The notes below the pieces were generated by a model. The model had not been told where the DNA came from. It ran no database searches and worked only from the letters and a program-made list of their open reading frames with translations. The translations under genes and the position numbers were made by a program. Source: Thermoanaerobacterium thermosulfurigenes (GTDB taxonomy: Bacteria > Bacillota > Thermoanaerobacteria > Thermoanaerobacterales > Thermoanaerobacteraceae). From it: a DNA stretch of 64,000 nt. Shown here one piece after another: positions 1-5,644 of this stretch (position 1 is the stretch's first letter; each line of letters opens with the position of its first letter). Where the stretch lies: contig NZ_JBPODR010000007.1 in NCBI RefSeq assembly GCF_051201035.1, positions 49,379 through 113,378 on the forward strand, given 5' to 3'.

Positions 1-535
1 CATTTTATCGGCAGTAGGTCAGGAAAAAATTACACAAAGAGCAATAAACCTTGGTGCAGATTATTACATTCTAAAACCATTTGATTTAGAATTGCTTTCT
101 AAGAGAATAACAGAGATAATGGAGTATCAGACTGATGTGGTGTCAAAGGCTGTCATGCCTATAATCGGAGACAAAAAATCTGTCGACTTAGAAACTCTTA
201 TAACACAGGTTATTCATGATGTAGGAATACCTGCGCATATAAAAGGATATTTGTATTTAAGAGATGCTATAACATTAGTAATAAGCAATATTGAATACTT
301 GAATTCTGTAACGAAGCTTTTGTATCCAAAGATAGCTGAAAAATATGAGACTACTCCCAGTAGAGTGGAAAGGGCTATAAGACATGCGATTGAAGTTGCG
401 TGGAGCAGAGGTAAAGTCGATGTTTTAAATGATCTATTTGGCTATACAATTAACGATGAAAAGGGGAAACCTACCAATTCAGAGTTTATCGCGCTTATTG
501 CTGACAAGTTAAGATTAGAGATAAAAGCATGTTAA
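1..535 (+). CDS. spo0A: Sporulation master regulator Spo0A (5' end outside window)
   Basis: This is the response regulator that starts endospore formation when phosphorylated by the phosphorelay. The visible part begins near the end of the receiver domain, where the conserved ADYYILKPFD stretch holds the receiver lysine. It continues through the whole DNA-binding domain (IPAHIKGYLYLRDAI, then SRVERAIRHAIEVAWSRG). The reading frame is open from base 2, so the true start lies upstream. The last codons are not native: after the shared KLRL the protein ends EIKAC, supplied by the prophage, whereas the displaced host tail at 28028-28045 would read SLKAN. Spo0A should therefore be full length and probably functional, but it has lost its own terminator. 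Confidence 0.97.
   Translation, partial: ILSAVGQEKITQRAINLGADYYILKPFDLELLSKRITEIMEYQTDVVSKAVMPIIGDKKSVDLETLITQVIHDVGIPAHIKGYLYLRDAITLVISNIEYLNSVTKLLYPKIAEKYETTPSRVERAIRHAIEVAWSRGKVDVLNDLFGYTINDEKGKPTNSEFIALIADKLRLEIKAC
473..517 (+). repeat. attL core (45-bp direct repeat)
   Basis: These 45 bases are repeated exactly at 27983-28027. They are the codons for TNSEFIALIADKLRL of Spo0A. The sequences diverge on both sides (gag versus agt on the right), which fixes the core. The integrase begins 153 bases downstream. Confidence 0.96.
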
Positions 536-620
536 GGCGTTTATTGAAGCATAACAAAACAAAAAAATTAGCAACAAACAAAAAATAATTCGATGAAAAC
601 AATATTTAATCTAACTAATT

Positions 621-669
621 AATACCTTCTATTTGTTCAAAAAACAGATAGGAGGTATTTTTATTTTTT
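621..669 (+). terminator. Hairpin-terminator that also contains the integrase ribosome binding site
   Basis: Arms 621-636 and 644-659 can form a 16-bp stem (with G-U pairs) around a 7-base loop, followed by a T-rich run up to 669. In the integrated state it lies just past spo0A and can replace the lost spo0A terminator. The only good Shine-Dalgarno for the integrase (AGGAGG, 650-655) lies inside the right arm, so a transcript reading in from spo0A would both tend to stop here and hide the int ribosome binding site. The structure is seen; the dual role is inferred. Confidence 0.7.
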
Positions 670-1662
670 ATGTTTACTGAAATAGAAATGCAAATTGAAG
701 ATTTTATGCAAGATTGTGAATTAAGAAATTTGTCAAAAAAAACATTAAAAGCATATGAACAAACGCTTAAACTTTTTGCAAAGTATCTTCAAGATAGTTT
801 TAAAGTGACTGAAATAAAAAATATCCAAACTGAAATGTTGCAGAAATACATTAAATTTCTACAAACAAGAGGTAAATATACTGTTGTTACTAATGACAAT
901 TCAAAAGATAATAATAATCCACAAGCAAGAAAGGATTTTGGCAAAAAAATAAATACTCAAACTATAAATAATTACATTCGTGTCATTAAAGTGTTTTTTC
1001 ACTGGCTAAAACAACGAAGAATAATCAAAAAAGATATAACAGAGCCAGTCAAATATTTAAAATATGAACGTAAAGCAGTTGAATTTATCGAAGATGATGA
1101 TTTCTTTAAAATATTAAAGTGTTTTGATACTACAAAATTTGTCGGATATAGAGATTACATAATCACAGAGTTGCTATTCGATACAGGTATGCGATTAGGG
1201 GAATGTTTAGCGATTAAAGTTGATGACATTGACTTAAAAAATAGAACAATTCATCTTTTAGCAGAAAATACAAAAGGCAGAAAAGATAGATTTGTTTTTT
1301 ATTCAACAGAAATGGGAAGCGAACTTAAAAGATGGATCATATACAAAGATAGATATGTAGATAGTGAATATTTGTTTTGTAGTTTAAGAGGTACTTTTGT
1401 CAAATTAAACGTATATGAACATCATCTAAAAGAAGCAGCGAAAAAAGCAGGAATTGAAAATATACATCCTCACATGATTAGAAATAATTTTGCTAAAAGA
1501 TGCTTGATGGAAGGAATGGACTTATATACGTTAGCAAAAGTTTTGGGGCATACAAGTGTAACAACAACAGAAAAAGCATATTTAGATTTAACAGTTGATG
1601 ATATTAGAAAAAACTATAACAAATATAGTCCTCTCGAAAAAATGAAAAAGAAATGGAGATGA
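670..1662 (+). CDS. int: Phage tyrosine recombinase (integrase)
   Basis: This is the site-specific recombinase that should join attP to the spo0A 3' end and, with a partner, excise it. The N-terminal SAM-like core-binding domain spans about residues 5-120. The catalytic domain has all expected residues: Arg175 (DTGMRLGE), Lys202 (TKGRKDR), the H-x-x-R pair His268/Arg271, His294 (LGHTS) and nucleophile Tyr304 (EKAYLDL). Length (330 aa) is normal. Position next to attL is typical. No excisionase is recognisable nearby; the small proteins at 1668-2449 are candidates by position only. Translation is probably controlled by the hairpin that contains its ribosome binding site. Confidence 0.95.
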   Translation: MFTEIEMQIEDFMQDCELRNLSKKTLKAYEQTLKLFAKYLQDSFKVTEIKNIQTEMLQKYIKFLQTRGKYTVVTNDNSKDNNNPQARKDFGKKINTQTINNYIRVIKVFFHWLKQRRIIKKDITEPVKYLKYERKAVEFIEDDDFFKILKCFDTTKFVGYRDYIITELLFDTGMRLGECLAIKVDDIDLKNRTIHLLAENTKGRKDRFVFYSTEMGSELKRWIIYKDRYVDSEYLFCSLRGTFVKLNVYEHHLKEAAKKAGIENIHPHMIRNNFAKRCLMEGMDLYTLAKVLGHTSVTTTEKAYLDLTVDDIRKNYNKYSPLEKMKKKWR

Positions 1663-1667
1663 TACAA

Positions 1668-1817
1668 ATGTTAAAAGTTGTTATTCCTGAAAATCGTGAA
1701 AAAATACAAAGACAAATTCAAGCACTCGAATGGCAGTTAACGCAAGACACAGACGAGAAAAGCAGGGAAATCCACCAACAAGCGTTAGAAACTTTAAAAA
1801 ATGCTTTAAAGCATTAA
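1668..1817 (+). CDS. Small phage protein (49 aa), unknown
   Basis: A short reading frame begins 5 bases after int ends, with GGAGATG upstream. The peptide is rich in Gln, Glu and Lys and looks largely helical (REKIQRQIQALEWQL then QQALETLKNALKH). Size and location directly after int would fit an accessory recombination factor or a small regulator, but no motif supports a function. Confidence 0.55.
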   Translation: MLKVVIPENREKIQRQIQALEWQLTQDTDEKSREIHQQALETLKNALKH

Positions 1818-1867
1818 CAAAGGAGGCGCACAATGTGCGTATCCTAAAAAACGAGGAGGAATTTTGA

Positions 1868-2248
1868 ATGAGAAGAACAATAGTAAACGACTTGTATCGC
1901 ATCGTTTGTAACACAGAGGAAAGAAAGAGAGAATTTATCAAGATGTTTTTTAGCGGTGACCCAAATAGATTTGGACTCGATTTGCTATCTTATAGGAACT
2001 ACCAATTACAACATGGCAGAGGACAAGACATTACCGCAGATGATTTGAGAAATGCAACAAGAGATGAAGAATTAAAACAATTGCTAACTGAATTGTTTGT
2101 AGATTATGTTACACCAAATGTCACAAAGACAATTCGCAAATACGATATCAGTTTAGATGATATACTTGCAGAACATAGACGTGATCTGCAAAGTAGTATA
2201 GGAAGAATTTTACATATATTGATTGAGAAAAAATATAAAGTTGCATGA
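1868..2248 (+). CDS. Hypothetical phage protein (126 aa)
   Basis: A strong ribosome binding site (GAGGAGG) precedes the ATG. The protein is charged, helical and soluble, with no signal or membrane segment. I do not recognise the family. It lies between int and a winged-helix gene in what looks like one short operon (1668-2945), so a lysogeny or recombination role is possible but unsupported. Confidence 0.75.
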   Translation: MRRTIVNDLYRIVCNTEERKREFIKMFFSGDPNRFGLDLLSYRNYQLQHGRGQDITADDLRNATRDEELKQLLTELFVDYVTPNVTKTIRKYDISLDDILAEHRRDLQSSIGRILHILIEKKYKVA

Positions 2249-2263
2249 TGGGGGAAAGAACAA

Positions 2264-2449
2264 ATGAAATATAATGAAAGAGTTTTAAAAGTTTTAACTG
2301 ATTTGCCTAAACGCAAATTAAACAGATTAGAAGGTAAAAACATCATCATATATAGAGGCGGTAAATACTACATACTTCAAGATGTTGATGTTGATGACAT
2401 CTACAGAATAGCAGATACTGATTCAATAATAATTGTTTTAGATATTTAA
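2264..2449 (+). CDS. Small hypothetical phage protein (61 aa)
   Basis: This frame starts 16 bases after the previous gene with a GGGGGAAAG ribosome binding site. The peptide has a basic N-terminal third (LPKRKLNRLEGKNII) and an acidic C-terminal part (DVDVDDIYRIADTDS). No family is recognised. Confidence 0.65.
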   Translation: MKYNERVLKVLTDLPKRKLNRLEGKNIIIYRGGKYYILQDVDVDDIYRIADTDSIIIVLDI

Positions 2450-2471
2450 AATAAACAAGGGGGAACAACAA

Positions 2472-2945
2472 ATGAGTAAAGCAAATAAAGGGTTTAATAT
2501 TGTTTTAAATGAAATTTTTGAATGCAATGATTTAGATTTTGTTGATGTAAGTATTTTAATATTTCTGAAAAAGCATATGTTTAATAATAAAAATACATGC
2601 TGGGTCAGCATAAAAACTATAGCAAAACACGCTAAATTATCTTATGTTACAATTTTACACAGATTGCACAGTTTAGCAGAAAGAGGATATATCGCTATAA
2701 AATCGGGTGCAAAAGCAGGTACAACAAACGTCTATGAAATGCTTGTTGATTTCTTTAGCACTCTATCGAGCGCAAAAAAGGGTAATAAAAAGGAAAATGA
2801 AGTGACTTCACAAAATGGGAAGCAATATAACAACACAAAAGAAAAAGCATATCAAGCCATGTATGCGGGAAACAGTACAACACGCAATTATGACATTGAT
2901 ATGCTCGAGCAACAACTGCTTAAAGCATCATTTAAGCAGAGATAG
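2472..2945 (+). CDS. Winged-helix DNA-binding protein (replication-initiator-like)
   Basis: This 157-aa protein has a clear winged helix-turn-helix at about residues 20-90: a helix (DVSILIFLKKHMF), then WVSIKTIAKHAKLS as the turn-recognition segment, then a wing (RGYIAIKSGAKAGTTNVYEM). The same layout (decide-helix, HTH, wing ending in YE) occurs in the two larger proteins at 8824 and 9344, so the prophage has three related members. Such domains occur in phage and plasmid replication initiators and in transcription regulators. The C-terminal 60 residues are polar and low in complexity. It closes the operon that follows int. Confidence 0.7.
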   Translation: MSKANKGFNIVLNEIFECNDLDFVDVSILIFLKKHMFNNKNTCWVSIKTIAKHAKLSYVTILHRLHSLAERGYIAIKSGAKAGTTNVYEMLVDFFSTLSSAKKGNKKENEVTSQNGKQYNNTKEKAYQAMYAGNSTTRNYDIDMLEQQLLKASFKQR

Positions 2946-3007
2946 TGCTATTACGAAGCACTATTGCATCACCAAATATAATTATACTAAATTTATTTCG
3001 CTATTTC

Positions 3008-3036
3008 AAGAGCATTATTTCTTATGCTCTTTTTTT
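3008..3036 (+). terminator. Rho-independent terminator of the int operon
   Basis: An 8-bp perfect stem (3008-3015 with 3024-3031) and an 8-base loop are followed by a run of T residues. Confidence 0.8.
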
Positions 3037-3073
3037 ATTTATAGAATTATCAGAATATTAAAACATGCCATTG

Positions 3074-3136
3074 TTATTTACATATATATCTATTTTAACC
3101 TTGTATTGTAAATAAAATGGATATATATGTAAATAA
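3074..3136. repeat. Long inverted repeat C (24-bp arms)
   Basis: Arms 3074-3097 and 3113-3136 match at 23 of 24 positions around a 15-base centre. The centre contains CCTTGTATTG, which recurs exactly in inverted repeat B at 8553-8562. It does not have a T-tract, so it is not a simple terminator. Confidence 0.8.
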
Positions 3137-3263
3137 TAAGATAAAAACTAATGTTTGGGTATTAAATTATTAAATAGGGGTATTAAAACGCTTAAGAGGG
3201 AGGTGTTTAAACGTTAAAGACAAAGAAATAAAAATATAAAGAAATAAAAAATAAGAATATATC

Positions 3264-3310
3264 ATTCAAAAAATTGAATAAAATGCTCGTTTTATTTCAA
3301 AAATTTGAAT
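3264..3310. promoter_or_regulatory. Operator-like imperfect inverted repeat upstream of the XRE gene
   Basis: Arms 3264-3283 (ATTCAAA...GAATAAAA) and 3290-3310 (TTTTATTTC...TTTGAAT) face each other about a 6-base centre. It ends 22 bases before the start of a small helix-turn-helix gene, where a self-binding site would be expected. Binding is inferred. Confidence 0.4.
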
Positions 3311-3332
3311 CAATAGAAAGGAGATGATAATT

Positions 3333-3512
3333 ATGGAACTAACAAGTCGTGAAGAATATATCATTAAGCGTAAACGCAAAAAAATAAAACTAAAAGACCT
3401 TGCGCAAGCACTAAACTGTAGTGAAGCACTCATTTGCAAGTATGAGAAAGGGCATCTCGAACTGAAAGCAGATATGCTCGAAGCATATCAAAATTATATT
3501 GATGTGAGGTGA
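3333..3512 (+). CDS. Small XRE-type helix-turn-helix regulator (59 aa)
   Basis: The protein is little more than one Cro/CI-type helix-turn-helix: KLKDLAQALNCSEALICKYE matches the usual helix 2-turn-helix 3 with the IxKYExG ending. The ATG at 3333 is chosen because AAAGGAG lies 9 bases upstream. It has no dimerisation or peptidase domain, so it resembles a Cro-like or phage antirepressor-type small regulator and not a full CI repressor. No larger CI repressor is visible in the element. Confidence 0.8.
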   Translation: MELTSREEYIIKRKRKKIKLKDLAQALNCSEALICKYEKGHLELKADMLEAYQNYIDVR

Positions 3513-3516
3513 GAAT

Positions 3517-3645
3517 ATGGCAAAAACACAGACATTAGAGGATAAAATTCGCAAATGGAAAAAACAAGCAAAAGATATAGAAAAAGAACTACAAAAACGA
3601 GAAAGAAAGGCGGGAAGGTTCAAAGCAAAAAAGAAAAATGCTTAA
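3517..3645 (+). CDS. Very small, highly basic phage protein (42 aa)
   Basis: The frame starts 4 bases after the XRE gene with a GAGGTGAG ribosome binding site and overlaps the next gene by 8 bases, so it is probably translationally coupled. About half of the residues are Lys or Arg (KIRKWKKQAKD, ELQKRERKAGR), suggesting a nucleic-acid-binding helix. Function unknown. Confidence 0.6.
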   Translation: MAKTQTLEDKIRKWKKQAKDIEKELQKRERKAGRFKAKKKNA

Positions 3646-4450
3646 AACCGCACAGATGAACAAATACGCTAAACAGTTATTTCCAAATTGGGTAAATGAT
3701 ATGAGAGAGTATGATTTAATACTATCAAACGATATAGATTCTCTTTTATCATGTAGAATTTTAGAATTAATAAAAGGGTACAAAATTAATTACTTTTTTG
3801 ATTTTAATTCAATATATAGAATAAACGAGCCAATTAATCAAGTTATTGGCGTTGATATTGACTTTAAAAATCTAAAGTGTTGGTCAAATCATTACACACG
3901 AAATGGAAGTTATCATAATGAAAATTCAGCAAATCTCAATAATACTTTTGTTATGACAAATTACTTTGACAAATACGCAGGCAGTACACTATTAGAAATT
4001 ATTTCATATTATGATTTTGATATTTCCAAATTCAGCGATGAAGCAAAGATGATATTGTGGGCGATTGATGTTGCGTACAAAGGATTTTATCGAAAGAAAT
4101 TTAGGGATGTGCATAAAAAGTGGTTCATTAGCGTATTGCAATTAAGCGATTTATATTCAATTCTATCAAATCATACAGAGAATGACTTTATCGAAATAAT
4201 GAAAAAATATAATTTGAATAGCAAAATATGGATTGATAAAGAAGGATACTTGAAAACTAATATAAAACTTGATGAAATATCGAAAGTTTTAGGATTCTCT
4301 ATCGAATTGCCAAAAGAAAAATTCATTAAATCCAGAGATTTCCAATACGAAGTGAGAGAAGCGGAGAATCTCATCAACATCGATACTTCAAAAATAATAA
4401 GCATAGCAAGAACAAGATTAGACGAAGTGCGATTGAGTATTGCTTATTAA
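3638..4450 (+). CDS. Hypothetical phage protein with DHH-like acidic motifs (270 aa)
   Basis: I do not recognise a named family. Near the N-terminus LILSNDIDSLLSCRILE resembles the first metal-binding motif of DHH-type phosphoesterases, in which a beta strand ends in an Asp-x-Asp followed by Ser/Gly. About 40 residues later come GVDIDF and a Ser-Asn-His triplet (WSNHYTR), in the order expected for the second and third DHH motifs. That would suit a RecJ-like exonuclease or an oligonucleotide or nucleotide phosphodiesterase. The middle and C-terminal parts are helical without further signals. It overlaps the basic 42-aa gene and closes the XRE operon. The assignment is tentative. Confidence 0.5.
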   Translation: MLKTAQMNKYAKQLFPNWVNDMREYDLILSNDIDSLLSCRILELIKGYKINYFFDFNSIYRINEPINQVIGVDIDFKNLKCWSNHYTRNGSYHNENSANLNNTFVMTNYFDKYAGSTLLEIISYYDFDISKFSDEAKMILWAIDVAYKGFYRKKFRDVHKKWFISVLQLSDLYSILSNHTENDFIEIMKKYNLNSKIWIDKEGYLKTNIKLDEISKVLGFSIELPKEKFIKSRDFQYEVREAENLINIDTSKIISIARTRLDEVRLSIAY

Positions 4451-4455
4451 AAACA

Positions 4456-4545
4456 CGCCTTTATTTGACCTACAATCGTAGTTTTGAATGATGATGGTAT
4501 AATTATATATCCTCAAAAATAAACTGCGATTGTAGGGTATTTAAA
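4456..4545. repeat. Long hairpin element A
   Basis: The core arms 4469-4484 (CCTACAATCGTAGTTT) and 4521-4536 (AAACTGCGATTGTAGG) pair with one G-T mismatch around a 36-base loop, and weaker pairing continues outward. The right arm matches that of element B (8605-8634) at 15 of 17 positions, so the two are related. It lies between the early operon and a sigma-A promoter. Confidence 0.75.
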
Positions 4546-4565
4546 AGACATTACTATTATTTATC

Positions 4566-4604
4566 TTTGTCAATATTTGACAAATTTCGATTTTATGATA
4601 TAAT
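4566..4604 (+). promoter_or_regulatory. Sigma-A promoter P1 with palindromic operator over the -35 box
   Basis: TTGACA at 4577-4582 and TATAAT at 4599-4604 are separated by 16 bases. The -35 box forms the right half of a perfect 8+3+8 palindrome (4566-4584, TTTGTCAA-TAT-TTGACAAA), a natural place for a repressor to block the promoter. It reads into the gene at 4640. Confidence 0.8.
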
Positions 4605-4639
4605 AAACATATAAAAATAAAATTAAGGAGGTAATAATA

Positions 4640-5458
4640 TTGATAGAAAATGAAAAACTTGTAACTTATGAACCAATAGCAGAATATTTTAAATGCAGTA
4701 CATATCAAATAAAAAAATTGTGGCAAAAAGGTTTAATCAAAGAGAAAAAAATGAAAAGTTTTCATGATTTTGGAAAAACATTTAAATATCCAGTGTTTGA
4801 TTTAAATGAAATTATCAAAAATGAAAATTACATTAAAAATTTTATTAAGACAAAAAAACAAAAAATAAGAGAATTAGAGATAACACCTCAAAATATAGCG
4901 GAATCATTATACATTATAAATAAATCAGCAAAAAAATCAAGAGATAGTAAACAAAAAAACTACGATATGGGCAATTATGGAATTACAGCGAGATGCAAAG
5001 ATAGAGAACAATATTTATATACTTTAAAAGATAAAGTAATTAAAAAAATACTTGATTTAAATTGGGGAATAATAAAAGGATATCATACCCAAGAAAGGGA
5101 ATATTATTACGAAACAGAAATATATGTTGATGAAAATGATAATGAAGTTGATTTATATAGTATTATCGATGATGAAGAAGAAAATTACATTGATGATGAA
5201 TATTTAGCGAATGAATATAGAATAAAAGTAAAATATATAACAAATATTGAAATCGAAATTAATTATTTATTATTAATTGAATTTTGTAATTTTACATTTC
5301 ATATACCAACTGACGAAAAAGGTGTAAATAATTATGATTTTTTAGGGAAAATTGATAAAATTCCTGCTGAAAAAACAGTTAAGACAAATATTAAATACAC
5401 AGAAGCAGTTAATCTTTTAGAAAATTTTATTAGTGAAGATAAGAAAATAGCAATTTAA
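4640..5458 (+). CDS. Phage protein with N-terminal helix-turn-helix (272 aa)
   Basis: Start is TTG, fixed by AAGGAGGT 8 bases upstream. Residues 8-35 (TYEPIAEYFKCSTYQIKKLW) look like a MerR/excisionase-type helix-turn-helix, followed by a short wing-like segment to about residue 60. The rest is a long, charged domain with acidic stretches (DDEEENYIDDEYLANEY) and hydrophobic strands near the end. I do not recognise the C-terminal domain. It stands alone between two sigma-A promoters and precedes the RNA polymerase gene, so a regulator of early-late switching is a reasonable guess only. Confidence 0.65.
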   Translation: MIENEKLVTYEPIAEYFKCSTYQIKKLWQKGLIKEKKMKSFHDFGKTFKYPVFDLNEIIKNENYIKNFIKTKKQKIRELEITPQNIAESLYIINKSAKKSRDSKQKNYDMGNYGITARCKDREQYLYTLKDKVIKKILDLNWGIIKGYHTQEREYYYETEIYVDENDNEVDLYSIIDDEEENYIDDEYLANEYRIKVKYITNIEIEINYLLLIEFCNFTFHIPTDEKGVNNYDFLGKIDKIPAEKTVKTNIKYTEAVNLLENFISEDKKIAI

Positions 5459-5508
5459 AAGATATAATGAATTATAATTATATCTTTTTTTTATTTAATT
5501 TTGAAAAC
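5459..5508 (+). terminator. Probable terminator after the 272-aa gene
   Basis: AAAGATATAATGAA and TTATATCTTT pair around a short AT-rich loop and are followed by a long T-rich run (about 5485-5495). All pairs are A-T rich, so strength is uncertain. Confidence 0.5.
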
Positions 5509-5536
5509 TTGACAAATTTTTAAAGTATGATATAAT
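5509..5536 (+). promoter_or_regulatory. Sigma-A promoter P2 for the RNA polymerase gene
   Basis: TTGACA (5509-5514), a 16-base spacer and TATAAT (5531-5536) closely resemble P1: both read TTGACAAATTT then ATGATATAATAAA. The leader to the gene is about 100 bases. Confidence 0.82.
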
Positions 5537-5644
5537 AAAAATAAGATTGCCTACTAAAGCAATATAAACCATCCCATTATATTATATTATTATTATTTCG
5601 TTTTGTCAATAAAAAAATATAAAAAATTCGAGGAGGAATTAAAA

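Larger units (their letters stand above)
2946..3332. other. 387-base intergenic region with terminator, long palindrome and operator-like repeat
   Basis: No convincing gene is seen. In order it holds a terminator hairpin (3008-3036), a 24-bp inverted repeat (3074-3136), a purine-rich stretch and a second inverted repeat (3264-3310) immediately ahead of the small XRE-type regulator gene. It separates the int operon from the early operon. Confidence 0.7.

Noticed and set aside
5603..5644. TTG start 14 codons upstream for the RNA polymerase gene
   Set aside because: The Shine-Dalgarno GAGGAGG lies inside these codons and is correctly spaced to ATG 5645.
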